In this document: piece by piece, positions 48,511 through 61,454 of the stretch
Numbering within the stretch: position 1 is the first letter of the stretch
How the letters are laid out: the number at the start of each line of letters is the position of its first letter
From: Scatophagus argus
Lineage: Eukaryota > Chordata > Actinopteri > Scatophagidae
DNA length: 64,000 nucleotides
Reading direction: 5' to 3'
Assembly: GCF_020382885.2 (NCBI RefSeq)
Contig: NC_058513.1
Coordinates: 11,991,641 to 12,055,640 of the forward strand
The notes under the pieces: generated by a model
What the model was told of the DNA's origin: nothing
The model's input: only the letters and a program-made list of their open reading frames with translations
The model's database searches: none
Translations under genes and position numbers: made by a program

Positions 48511-49335
48511 GAAGGGGCCAGAGGATGGGGCAGGACGAGAGAGAGAGAGAGAGGAATAAGAGAGGAAATGGAAAGGGGAAGGCTTATCATCATCATAATG
48601 TTGGTGGGACTTTTTTGGGTTTTTTTTTTTGCATTTTCAGTGAAACAACCACAATGTTTGAATGACTGGATCAAAGTGTTCCTGGTCAGGGTTATCCTGT
48701 CCCATCCTCTGCTGATACTGTAAATGCAGGGTCACACACCAGCTGTTTTATCGTTCTGAAGGACACAAATGCAAAGAAATGCTCATCAGTTTGAACGATC
48801 TAGTGTTTCAGTCAAAAAAGTCCTCTCAGGTGTCATACAGTTACATCTTCATTAGTGAAATTTATTTCTATGGAGTCTATTCATCTAATTGGCCTTTTGC
48901 TAATGAGGAGATTAAGATTCATATCTAAACTAATGATTTTCCTGTATAAATTTGAGGTTTTCTGTTATTATGAGGTATGGTAGAAACCATCATGCAACAA
49001 AATGAATGCATCAGTGACAAAAGCTGAATTTTAAAATATGAAATGTCAAAAGTCGCTCTTACAATTAAAACAACAACAACAAAAATAAGATGAGAATCTG
49101 GTTAATTGTATCATTATATTCATACTGGCTTTGAGCGACTCAATTTAAAGAGGAAAATGTGAAGGTCAAAATGATTTTTTTTCATGTAAAAAAGGGTGAA
49201 ACTTAAATCTTAACTCATATTTTCGTGGTCTTATCAGTTTTATGAGTAACCTTAAAATTCTCTGTCACGTCAGTGAGGCTGAGTTCACGCAGGAGCACAG
49301 ACTCTTGCTTCATGTGCTTTCTCAGGCTGCATGTG
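48511..49335. other. intergenic with candidate conserved element
   Basis: At 48,840-48,990 several homeodomain-type cores occur together: TTCATTAGTG, TCATCTAATTGG, GCTAATGAGG, GATTAAGATTC and CTAATGATTTTC. No coding frame is seen. The rest shows nothing. Confidence 0.35.
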
Positions 49336-49350
49336 GGTGCCATCTACTGG
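49336..49350 (-). promoter_or_regulatory. CTCF-consensus site
   Basis: On the minus strand this reads CCAGTAGATGGCACC, which fits CCASYAGRKGGCRSY at all 15 positions. It lies upstream of neurod2 and is oriented like the site at 14.3 kb. Occupancy is unknown. Confidence 0.5.
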
Positions 49351-51847
49351 TCATTTAACGCTAGTGCATGTCTGGGGACAAAAAAGACTGAAAGTGATTC
49401 AAAAGTCATTTATTTTGCTCAGTATTAAAAAAGATATGCAGTGAAGCTTGGTGTGATGTGTTGTATAGATGTTTTGCTCAGGACAAATTAGAAAGAGTAT
49501 GTGAGTATGTTTTGAATTTAATGCCTGTTTCTGTACCGCAGTTTTATATTCTGAGACCTTTAAAGATATTGTGGTGTTGTTATATGAAATGTTATTCGAA
49601 CTGCAAATCTGCTTTTTCCTCTGTATGTTTTCATTTTGTTTTGACATTTTGAATACTGTTTAATACAACAGTTGGTCACGAATGCCAGCTGTAAGTAGTT
49701 TGGCACATCCTAGTGGTGGTATGAAAAAATACACAAAGGCCCACAGCAGCGCTCACCATATTATTGATGGTGTCACTGATGGATTACACTGTGTCTATTG
49801 TGGCCATCTACCATAATCCTATAGATTATTTCTCTGCAGCTCTGGACATTTTAATGTTATCTGAGTGACTGATTGTAATATGGGGTGTTGGGTGTTTACA
49901 TACATGCACACCTCTTCTCTTTTTCATTGGAAATATATTGCACCTGGTTTCAGGTGTGTCACATGGTGTTGCAAATGCTCATCAACAGTCCACCTGTTTA
50001 TTTTTCAAGGACATTGGTTTGAACTGGGAATGAACCGAGCCACAGATGGGCTGTTTTTAAATTTCCAAGATGGAAGTTTTATTTTTCATCTGAGGACTCT
50101 CGGCGGAGCTGGCAGAGATTCAGAGCCTTTCTCAAGTTCACTTCAGTGCAGAGTGAACCTGTGGGCAGCTCATGGGAACGGATCAAACGCTGGATCCTCT
50201 GGTCACAGGAGAGCCTGAGAGGGAAACGCTTACAATTAGTCTGAGGACAAAAACGTGTGAAACCCTCAGTGAGCAAACACTCTTTTCCTCTGCTCCCTTC
50301 ATCCTTGTGTCACCCCTTCTTGCCTCCTCCCTCCTTCTCTTGTCCGCTAGTTCACATCGTTAAATGCACCGCAGACTGTAAAGCACTGCTGGTGTGAAGG
50401 AACCTCGGCAGCAGGAGTCATTTGAAAGTCTGTGTCAGAGCAATACATTTCTGCCATCCTTCTCCCTCCCCCCACCTCTTTTTGTTTTATATTTGCATAG
50501 AAATTTCCACTGTCCTCAAACTTACTCTAAAGCACTCACACATACACACACACACACACCGACACATGCATGCACACTACGCTTTTACCGACTGCCAACA
50601 CTCAACACGGCGAAGAGAAACTGTTGCCATGGCAATGGATTCCCCAGCTGACTACCTCTTACATTATATTTACAGGACATATGATATAGCTGAGGTAGAG
50701 ACAGAGCAGTTTTCAATGTAGCTTTGCTAACATTGAAAAATCTGGAGTGTCATCCTCTTCTTCAGGTCTTCATCACAAAACCAGGCTGCAAATGAACACA
50801 CTGTGTAGATGCAGTACATTTAAGTTTCAAAGTGCTGGCAGAAGGGAAATGTGGGCTGCTGTGTTCTTCAGTTTTTTAGATGGCATACATGAAGTGTTGT
50901 CTTGGTTTTAACCTCCAACTCGGATTCAGATGACTTGTAGCAAGAATATTTTTAAAAAAAAACAAAAACAAAACAGCCAGGAGGGAAGTTTCCTAACATT
51001 TCTTCTGTGGAAGATAAGATTGAAATTTATTCATTTATTGTTGTACAGAAGTTGCAGTCAAAGGTAGAGAAGAATTTAAATAAAAAAGAACGAATAAAAA
51101 AAATATCAAGTGATATTCAGTAACATTAAAAATTGAAAATATAGCCTGTCCAATTCCAAAAAGTATAAAGAAGCTTAATTGTAAGGATCATAAGTTGCTC
51201 ATATGTCAAGTGGCCTCTTGGTGAGTTGTATAATAGTAGATATTCATTAGAAGTGACATATAAATATGTATTTTGCCCACAACATCAAATCTCAAGTGCA
51301 TTGGCTTAATTCAATTAATTAATTTAGTTACTATGTTCATGAAATTGCACACGTCCCAAGAGTTACAAAGTTGTGTATAATCTCTTTGAATTCACTTCTA
51401 TAAATTAAAGAAGTAACCAAGAAGATGCTTTTGTTAGTAAGACACGTTTATATTTGTTTCCATGAGATTCAAAGGTGCTTTCACTTGTTCTGTTATTCTT
51501 CTGCATTTGGTGTTTCAAGTATTTTGAGTCTATCATTTAATTTTTTGTTTGTTTGTGGAGACAAACCCTTGTGAAAGTGGGACATTTTAAAATAGACCCT
51601 CCTTACAATGCACTGTCATGATTAATAGCCTATCCTCGTAATTCAAAGGACGGGTTTTGAACTTGAGACACTGAAGGCATCTCGTCAGTCTTATTTTCGG
51701 CCCATCTCGTGGGAGATGTGCTTTCTGGGCCACTTTTGATCTGCAGTGGATCTGCAGCGAATTTCCAACGGCAAGTGAAAGCATCGTAAAGCTTCAGTAC
51801 GCTCTCCCAACACAGTCCGGAAAGATTCAGTGGGAGTGGGACGGACA

Positions 51848-51848
<1 letters not shown>
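49351..51848. other. intergenic between neurod2 and ppp1r1b
   Basis: No gene recognised. A short CA run lies near 50,540-50,560 and A-rich stretches near 50,950 and 51,080. Confidence 0.5.
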
Positions 51849-51899
<51 letters not shown>

Positions 51900-51915
51900 G
51901 AGAGAGAGAGAGGGA
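51849..51915. repeat. (TG)n then (AG)n compound microsatellite
   Basis: About 8 TG units run straight into roughly 22 AG units, 230-300 bp upstream of the ppp1r1b start codon and so within its promoter region. Confidence 0.93.
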
Positions 51916-52147
51916 GGCAGAGGGACGCGTGAGAGAGCAAGAAACACGCAAAGCTGTCAAACGCAACTAAAGCGGACTGTGGGGCAGCTGGCTGCCGCTG
52001 GGCACTCACACCTAAATCATTTTGAACATACAAACCTACTTACCTCGCAGGGTCGAAGCCACTTCACACAGGTGCTGAAGTCGGAAGTGACTGGACTTTT
52101 AGTTGGACATCTGGGCGCTTGGCTGTGGAGCTGACGGGCTGGGCGAC

Positions 52148-55100
52148 ATGGACCCGCTGCTGCCCGCCGAGACGGACCTGATGGAGCGAGAGGCAGACAA
52201 GGATGCGAGGAGGAAGATCCAGTTCTCCGTGCCTTCCCCCGTGCCCACCCAGCTGGACCCGCGACAGGTGGAGATGGTGAGCCCGCATGTGTGACGGTAG
52301 CGGTGGTGGCGTGGGTGTATGAGTGTGTGGAAGAATGAGATGAAACTTAAACCAAACTTACTGATTTGTGCAGCCCAAAAGCAAAAATATGATCTCATGA
52401 ACGCCTGTTTTAGACTGTGACGTTAAAGTGCACGTTTTCAGTCTTATTATATACACGTTTTCATAAAGCAAATGGACTGGGACTACCATTCACCTTGGAA
52501 AAAAAGGTAAAAGTCATAAAAAAACATATGAAACATTCTTGCTCCTGACTTCCAAGCGCCTAAGTGAGAGTTGCCCTCTGCTGTGGCATCTGAAGAAAAA
52601 GGCCTTCCCAGTTGCCACTGAGGTTGACAGACGCTTACGTAACCAGTCTAGCACGACTTTGCAAAACTCTGTATTTTTGAGTTGGGTGTTTCTCTGAGGG
52701 CAGCAGTGTATGGGCAGCGCTGGGATTAAGCTGAGCTGTGCAGCCTCAGTATTATTTATTTATTTATTTTTTTTTTTGGAGGCTTTAAAAGTGATGAGGC
52801 ATCTCTGCCCTTCAAAGAGAGTGCAAGAGGAGGAGGAAGAGGAGGAGGGAGTGAGGGATAAGACTGAGCTGGTAATGTTAAAAAAATGAGATGATGTTCC
52901 TGAGTAATAAAACCTTTCACACATAATGTGAAACAAATTATGGAAGCTTATGATGAACCAAAGCAAAAGCAGGTGAAACATGCTGACCTGCTGGTACACT
53001 GTGTTCGTGAAATAGTGCAATGTGAACAGGAATAATGCTGGATATAGTCTGGGAATAAGAGCCCATTAAGGTCGTCAGAGTAAAACTGAGAAAACGTTTG
53101 GATACACGTCCCCCCTGAAAACAATGATTTGGGTTGATCGTTTTCTACCACTTTCCAGACACAACACCTTCATGTCTTAATGTCTTAACCCTCTTTGCTG
53201 CAGAAGATTTTCAGATTTCATGGGGCATCTGCCTGGACATCTTGTTTCAGCCTGGAATGTAAAAATAATAAATAAATAAATAAAATAAAGCGATAAATCA
53301 ATAATACAGAGGCAGTCAAATATTTCTCACACATCTGTTGTTTACAGGCCGACTTGCAGTCTCAAAGGCTTCGTCCTGTTTTATTTTCCCCTTCATCCCT
53401 TCATTTGCTCATTTAAGCAACCCCGTGTGTCTCAAGCCAAGTCAAATCTTCTTTCTGAAACACTATTTAGATAAAACCAACTAACTTTTAAATACTTACT
53501 TATGATAATTTACTGTTCTGAAACAAACTCAGGGATAGGTTTGTGTTACCAATGCTGCTCAGTACTTCAGTAATTCAAGACTACACAGTCTTGAATTATT
53601 ACATACCTTCCCGTTTTATATCACTGACAGCATCATGTGAATCAGTTTTCCAAGACGTTCTGGCAAAATACCAGATCAAGACCCCATAAGATTACTGCAG
53701 ATCTTCCACAATGGACATAATTTAAAATCAAAGCAGCAACGCTCCCTGGTAAAGCACATTAAAGGTCGCAGGATTCTCTCTTCGTAATACCTTTCAACAT
53801 ACATCTTGTTTCAGCCATCAAATTGACCCTGTTATTGCAATGAATGGGAGATCCTTCTAGGACCTTATAGGATCACCTGTTGCTAAAAACTGGGGAAAAA
53901 CCAGCTGGACCATTTGAGGAAATATGGCAACGCTTAACATCCCAATCCAGCCGAGTCATTGAGTTTACAAAACAAGCTTTAAAATCCAGAATTTGGGCAG
54001 CTTGCATGAGAATCCCAACTTTTTCTTCCTCTTCCTTACATCCGCACTGCCACTCTGGTGATCAGTAAAACTGCCTGATGGTCATGTCATGTGAGACTTC
54101 AGACATGTCTGAATGCTGCAAACCATAACCCTTCTTGACCCCAGCATGTCCAGGTTGCTGCTTCTGGGAAATTTGTTTTAAAGGACTCTGTCTTTAGCTG
54201 ATTTTTCCACACCACACTGGAGGTAAAACTCTCACAAATGCCCTTGTCATTTGCCACCTGTCCAATAATCTGCCAAAACCCTTTTTATATTCTGAATATA
54301 TGGTTAATGAATTATTTATTCAAGTATGCTTGCTCACGAGTCTGCACAGTTGTTGTTCATCAAGGCCAATGACGCATCACTAACCTTCTCATACAGCGCC
54401 TGAGGTTTGGTCAAGGGTATCTCGTCCCTTTTCTGCTCATTCCTGTCCATTCCCCACTGAAAGTGAGTGAGACCTGTGTGAGTTTCAGCTGGACCGGCCC
54501 ACATGAAGACTATATGGGGTATGTGTGAGGGTTTAGGTTAAGTTTTCCAAAACACAGCCATAACATTAGCATGTAAATGGAAAACGGAGGCGTGGAAAAA
54601 GAAACGGGTAGAGAGATAAGACGAAAGAGTAGGAGGTAATGAATAAAACAAAGCGCTGAGTTGACAAGGACAAGAGGGAGGGAAAAAGAGAAAGATAACT
54701 GACAGAAGGCAAGTAAGAAAAGGGAACAGAAAGAAATCATCAGCCAAGGAGCTGACTGATTAAAACCAAAGAGATTAGCCGCTGATGTCTGAGGAGTGAA
54801 TCAAGGGCAAGGACAGCTAATGCGAAGAACGAATTTTCACCGCAGTATAGCAAAGAGCTCTTATTCAGCAAAGCCAGCATACTCTGCTTTTGTTAATACA
54901 TTATTCTTATATAACAAAGTGGGCTGGTGGTAGAATATACATAATAACAATACAGTGACTGGCTGAGATTGTCTGGCTAGCAGGAAAAAAGCAGGACTTT
55001 GCTTTGGGAAGTTTCCAGTTTCAAGTGCATATGTGCACAGCATGTGTTTGTCTGTACGTGTATGTGTGTGTGTGTGTGTGTATGTGTACAGTAGCTGTTG

Positions 55101-58100
55101 TGCTGCAACATGACTGTATTTCCAGTCAAGTTCCCAGGTTGATAAGGGATAACATCAGACGCGACGCTTTTTAATCAACCCTCATCCACTTTTAGAAATT
55201 CTTCACTGGAAAACAAAAGGTCAAATAGCAGTAGTGGGTTTCATTTATCTTTTCTTGAACATCAAATCAAGCTCAGCACGGGATTATTCACAGAATAAAT
55301 TGAAAGCATTGACTGAACACAGTCAGGGATTTATGCTTGCATGGTCTTAATTTTTAAGTGGATAGGTTCTTTCTGCATAAAGGGGTCTTTGGGACAGTGT
55401 GCACACCCAGTGTTGTGCATTGCAACCATCTAGATTAATGCATTGAAAATGATTGTTAGGTAACAACGAAGGTCGTCCAGGGTACCAAAAACGAGGCAGA
55501 GGATTAGTGATTTATATGTGAACGCCATACGTAAGCAGCACAGTGCAGTTCCAGTTGCCATGTTTCTGTAATAAAACTGCAGAAAATTAAAATAGAATAT
55601 TTTATTAACACATCAGGCGCAGAGTGTCTGGCCCAGCTGTTCTCACTGGCCATGTTATGGTGCCATGTGACTGGTCGCACCAAAATGAATTACTTGATAT
55701 GTTGTTTTTTGATGTGCCTAACTTCATTAAGTTTTATACAGCCTGCGAAAACACAAATGATGATGTACCAAACCTTGAGAGATCTTTCACTGGGTGCACA
55801 GATACTCCTTGTGCAGCAAAGTTGGGTGCGTTCAAGATGTAATTTTTATGAACTGAAAATGACGTTTTTGAACGGTGTTTGAGTGAAGCTCAGTTGTCAC
55901 TAAAAACTATTTCTACGATCACGATAACTTGTAAAAACAGTCCATAAAACACAGCCAACATTGTATCCTGAATGTTGTGTACTGTCATTTCAATCAAAGC
56001 TGAATTATTGAAATTTGGTTAGGTTAGTAAAAACATCTCGCATGTCAGGACAACAGCTTCAATAAATGTTTAAAAATGAATGAAAACAGCTCAGTGTGGT
56101 ACTCAGAGAGCTACTGGCCTTCCTAACCTTAAGCCAGCATGGATAAAACCAAAAGTCAGAACATCCAAAATAGTATCTAATAGCATCCAGTTACATACTG
56201 CTCACATACACTTAGAAATATGATACGGTTATGTCCTGTGTGCTAAAGTGAAACATTTTACAAAACCAGGGACATGAATCCACTCCCAGCCAGATGCTGA
56301 GAAACAGATTAGTAACAGATAAAATCGGTCTTTCAGTGGAGCTCCGCTGAGGTACTGCAGGTATGCACTGGATTTTCAGACATGCTTAAGGACCTGATGA
56401 ACATACTACGTTCCCTCCAGGTGCATGGTGCTCTGGCAGCCATGTTAACAAAACACTCAGAAAAGGTCACTGAAAAAGGCTCTCAGACAGGCGCTTAACC
56501 CGCGGCTTGGTCCTTAGACTGCACACGTTTGTTGTTCCCGAGAGTGTGTGAGTGTGCCGATTACTGCATTCAAGTTTTCGACCTCTAATTGGACGCCTTG
56601 CAATTCCTATTAACCCCACCCCAAATTGCAGGATATTTAATTCTAGTGTCTGTTCGATGAATATTTATGCATCCAACCTGCAGAGTGAAGCAGAAGCAAG
56701 AGAGTTACTCCAGAGTGAGAGCTACCCACACATTTCATGCCTACACTCTTAGCTGTGATTGGCTTGGCAACCCCTCGTACCTCACAACAACCTTATTACC
56801 ATAACACGTAACAAAACAGAGAGAGTGATGAGTCTATTGTGTATTTCGTAACACTTTTTGTTATTGTTATCCAGGAGAAGAAGAGGGTGTTTTATTGTTT
56901 ATTATTTTCCTTTTAAATCACAGGTTAGTTTTGACTTGGATTTCAATCAAGAAGATGCATGAAAATAAGAATTTCAGTGGAAAAAAAATTAAGTATTTGA
57001 AATGAAATGTACTTAGTTCGCAGAATGGAGCTTTTCAGTGTTGAGATGGAACTAAATTCCACCAATGTATATGCTATAATCAGTGACAATGCATTTTATA
57101 TAAACTAATCATTTGTTTTGTATGTCAAATCCCAATCGTTCAGAGTAAAGCAGCATAAAGTACTACTAAAGATTTGAGACTTTAAAGTTATATTTTGGTG
57201 CATATACTATAAGTTGCATAGCTGTTAGCTTCTGTGAGTCACTCTGCTTCTTACATGGAACACATGAGGATGAGGACTCATCAGCAATGCAATGAGAGGA
57301 GGTTGTACCTAACAAGAGCTCGAGTGTAACAGATCAGCAATAACAATGACTGCAATGACAGCCAGAGATCAATTTAATAAAATATTCATAACCCTTACAT
57401 CATTTGCTAAAGGAGTAACTGAAATATTCCAACATTAGTTGGGACAGAAGAAAAAAACTATCATGACGTGAAAAAGCCACCACCAGTCGGTGAAGGTTAA
57501 AGGGCTGTTATTTGGCAGTATGTCCAAGAGGGTTTAAGTGGAAATTGACAGGCATGTGAAGGTAAAATAACACATCAGACAGAAGAATTGAAAATTGAAT
57601 GATTACATCCAAGTGATGGGAACATGCAGTAAAACAGTGAGCAAATTTAACTAATCCACCCTCCGCCTATGACAAGATATAATCCTCATTCTGGTATGTT
57701 CTGGACAACAATCTTTTCAGTGTTGTTATGTAATGATGTGCATTTTTCATTGCATTGTTGTCACATTAAAAAAAATAAATCCCACTGCAGACATCAAGAA
57801 GCACAAGGCTGAATAAAAGACTGTCGATATCAAACGGACATGAATTCACGTGATTTGATAAAAGAGTTTGTCTTTCTTTCTCTCTGCGAAGATACGACGT
57901 CGAAGGCCGACACCAGCCACGCTCTTCAGGCTGACAGACCCGCCGTCACCAGAGGAAGACGTCGTCCCCCACCAGGTAGATCAGCTGGTTTTCACTATTG
58001 GTGCCTTAAAAATCCCCCAGATTTTCAGAATCAAAGAGGCTGGAGTCACTCATCAGTTTGAATCAAGTTTAAATGATTTCATCAATGGTAGAGATACGCT

Positions 58101-60368
58101 TTCTTTCAGTGTGTTTTTAGTGAGGTGCATTTAGGTGAATTTATTGTTTTCTTGACTCAGTTCTGTTCATAAATTGAATGCTGCACTCTGTTCTCTGGGC
58201 TTGTAGGAAAGTGTTCTTAGAAATGCTGCAGATGTTTTATGGAGGCAGTAGTGTGTTTGTAGGATGCTAATGAGTGGGTGCATTCACAGGAATAGGACTG
58301 AGGAGCCCGAATGCAGACAAATTCACAAACAAGGTAAGCAGGTAGGAAAAAGAGAAATCTACTAAAGACAATATCCTGGAACAGGTTTATAAGCTGGAAA
58401 CAGAATGGCAGTTTCAACAGTCAAACAAATCCGAGAGGACGAGACAGGTGAACAGGTCAGGAAGACGAGGACAGGTAACAAGACAGCAGGAACGAGTTCA
58501 GATGACAACATGACAAGCTGGCAACAAAAAAGCAGAGCGGAGAGATGGTTATATACACCACGGATGATTTAAAAATGTGAGCAGATGCGTGTGGAAGTCA
58601 GGTGACCAGGATGGATGGTGAAGTCAGAGGACGGACAGGTGGAGAATGACAGGTCTGGAAGCTTTGTTAGAAAGGCAAGGGCCTCGCAAAGGTGAGACAG
58701 AGACAGGAAGCAGACAGCATCTGTAACTGACTGAATGAATACCTTTTAGAATTTATGCTTCTCCTCTTTACTTTGTTAGATGCAGATGTTTTGTTTCTCT
58801 TGTGTCTCTCTTCTATTAGACCTTTTCCTCCTGAAGCAACGTCTCATCTCTGCAGCCATTCCGCTATGTTGCCAACAATTTAAATATAGCAAAATAAATA
58901 GCCATATTTCATTATTTATCTGAGGATACAACACTGTGGGGCCGAGTATGTCATTTTGAACATCTCCGCTGATGTGACGCTAACTTTTATTATTTAGAAA
59001 TCATGATTTGGATGTTTTGCTTCTGCAGTGGGTTCTGGGGGAAAATGGAGCCTTGAAAGCCAAACTTGTTCACACGTCAACCTACCAGCCACCCTCACTC
59101 AAAGGTAAATTCACTGTCTTGAACATGTTTGCGTGCGTTTCGCATATATGTTCTGATTTACGTAACAAATGACATGAAATGAAAGAATTTGCAAGCCCTA
59201 ATTCTGCTGTGGCAACTGACATGTGACATGTGGTCTGTATCTGTTTGGAATATGTGCATGGCCAAAAATCGCAGTGAGAGGTGTGTGTCTCTCTCTCTTT
59301 GTGTGTGTGTGTGTGTGTTATGTGAGATTAGGAGCAGAGACAGCTGTGAGTCTGCTCTGGATCATCCTGGATTATAGGATGGGCACACAGCTGCAACATG
59401 CTCCCACACACACACACACACAAATACACACAAATTATAAATGCACAAAAACATTACTATTTGATATAGATATGTGTATAATGTGTTATTTGTCATATTT
59501 TGTTTTGTGGGAGTTGTGAATTTAACCCTGGTAATCTGTGCTGTTGCTGCTTAAAATGTTTGTTTTTCTGAAAATGTGTTGGTGCGATTAATTGCATTCC
59601 TATGCTCATAATGTTTTGTTTTGTTTGGGTTTTTTTGACATAAACACCACCTATACCTGGTGTCAACACAAACATATTATCAGTGCCTAAATGAAAAGTC
59701 AAAACATCTGACTGGTTGAAAAAGCATTAAAGATCAAGCAGACAAAGTTAACAACTTGGTGGTGAACATACATGAGCATTTAGCAACTGAAGAAACTAAG
59801 ACAGAACTAAAACTGTGAATAAATGAGTGAATATTTGACTGGACCAAAACACGACTTCAGACGAATGACATTGTTGCTGTATTGCAGGTTTGAAAAGCCA
59901 GAAAGAAAATGAAAACATAAATCACTTTCTCCATCTACCTGCCCAGTGTTTGTCCATCATCATCATATAAAGGAGTAATTTGTTCTATTTCCTGTATTTT
60001 CAGCTGTCCAGAGAATGGCCCAGGCCCACCTGTCCTCCCTGGACATGTCTTCTGTGGACAAAGAGGAACCCTTTTCAGGGGAGGAAGAGGAGCAACAAGA
60101 GAAAAAGAAGAGCCAACAGACAGACTCAGCTACAGGTGGGTCGGATATGTTTTTCGCATTATGACATTTTTCTATCTAATGCGGACATTTGACACACACG
60201 TAGACATTGCTTACATTTCAGAAACCTCCTTTCTTGTCAGATCTAAGGGAAGAAAGCAAACCACTCAGGGTTCAGTTTGCTCCGCCGGACAATTTGACAG
60301 AAGGTGTTGACCTCAGCTGTCACCACGCCGACAAAGAGGAGGAAAAAGAGGAAGGAAGAGGAGAATGA
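52148..60368 (+). CDS. ppp1r1b: ppp1r1b, DARPP-32 (complete, five coding exons)
   Basis: DARPP-32 is a neuronal cytosolic protein which, once phosphorylated by PKA, inhibits protein phosphatase 1 and so integrates dopamine signalling. Exons from splice sites and similarity: 52148-52276, 57892-57975, 59029-59104, 60004-60135, 60241-60368; 549 nt, 182 residues (human 204). Seen: the PP1-docking segment RKIQFSVP (about residues 22-29), TQLDPRQVEM, the PKA site IRRRRPTPATLFRL (Thr50, equal to human Thr34), SPEEDVVPHQ, YQPPSLKAVQRMAQAHL, an acidic FSGEEEEQQ resembling the human CK2-site region, and an acidic Lys/Glu tail. The position of the human CDK5 site Thr75 is Gln91 here. The N-terminus is about 16 residues longer than human; the ATG at 52,148 has G at -3 and +4, and a second ATG at 52,181 is possible. 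A possible plus-strand acceptor at 52,049-52,050 suggests an upstream noncoding exon. The donor of exon 2 (GTAGAT) is weak but the junction fits the family. Confidence 0.92.
52277..57891 (+). other. ppp1r1b: ppp1r1b intron 1 (5.6 kb)
   Basis: Bounded by the donor GTGAGC and an acceptor after a pyrimidine run (TCTTTCTTTCTCTCTGCGAAG). No exon inside. A CTCF-like phrase (minus strand ACAGCAGAGGGCAAC, 13 of 15 consensus positions) lies at 52,570-52,584. A TG run lies near 55,062-55,085. Confidence 0.75.
58245..58700. repeat. Decayed fish interspersed repeat in ppp1r1b intron 2
   Basis: Purine-rich text with phrases such as GAGGAGCCCGAATGCAGACA, CAGGTAACAAGACAGCAGGA and GGACGGACAGGTGGAGAATG follows the layout of a common fish dispersed repeat (GACCCAAATGCAG, then strings of ACAGG/AACAAG). 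It is degenerate and recognised by pattern only. Confidence 0.4.
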
Positions 60369-61310
60369 CAAAAGAAGAGGACTCAGATGGAGGCAAAGCG
60401 TTAGTGTGGAACAGGCTTGCATTGCACACATACGGGTTGTACGTGTGCATGCATGGGTGTGTGTATATGAGTGTGTGTTATCTGGGTTTGTAAGTGTGTG
60501 CACGCATGTGACAAAAGAGCTGAATGTAGACAAATGAGGGTGAGAGAGAGAGAGAGAGAGAAACAGGGAAGGCTTTGGAGAATATTAATGAGCAGCTTTA
60601 CGGAAATGTTTAACCTGAGACTTTTAACTGACTTTCAGTCAGTCGAGGAAGCCAGGCCTAAAAACCAACAAGCCAAGGACGTGGCACAAGAAATATGAGA
60701 ACTGAAGCATAAGTAAATGTTCAACAGGATTCAACAGAATTTGGAGACTTCTGAGTTTTCCAGGAAAACTATATCCCTGTGTGAAGAATCCGATTTTAGT
60801 GATACTGGTGCTGAAACACGCATCCCAAGAACAATTACAATGACCAGAGATGGTGGGTTATTGTACATGATGCACCATGTTACTTGATATACTAAAGTAT
60901 GATGAATACAGGGTATACAGTAATCAGAAACTGTCATAACTGTGCTCTCTGTTTGTTTCTTCATCCTTACAGACATTTGTGTGCAAGGTCAAGGAAATCA
61001 GAGAGTGGATTACAGACAGTTTGAGCGCAGCCACAGCAGACCAGATTAAATCATATCAGACTAATCCAACTAATCACAATGATGCAGCACAATTTTTCTG
61101 GTTTGACGTTATGACCAGGATTTTTGTAACATGGCGATTAACAGGCTTGATCTGTTTGGGATGATAGAGATGATAGGTGGGAAACGAAGGAAGATGTATT
61201 TTTTCAGAAACAGTATATTAATATATATGATGAGCGTGAAGATTCAGTTTTGATCTTGCATATAAATGATGTTTTGTGTTGGTTGCTAATAAAATAATTA
61301 CAATGGGCTT
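60369..61310 (+). other. ppp1r1b: ppp1r1b 3' UTR (probable)
   Basis: Follows the TGA at 60,366-60,368. A canonical AATAAA at 61,288-61,293 is followed by a T/G-rich stretch (CTTTTGGTGATTGTGTGG), as expected for a cleavage site near 61,310. Contains a GA run at about 60,541-60,560. Additional spliced 3' exons are possible but not supported. Confidence 0.55.
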
Positions 61311-61454
61311 TTGGTGATTGTGTGGTTGTACTGTATGTCTGTAGAATCGATCTGTAATAATCATATTTGTTCAATCACAACATGGAGTCAACATATAAGA
61401 TGTTCATGTTACTATGAATGCTTGACTACAGCAAATGACAGTTTGTTTACATGA

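Noticed and set aside
60971..61165. Possible extra ppp1r1b exon after CTTACAG
   Set aside because: There is an acceptor-like sequence but no similarity to DARPP-32, and the exon-5 frame already ends in a stop; treated as 3' UTR.
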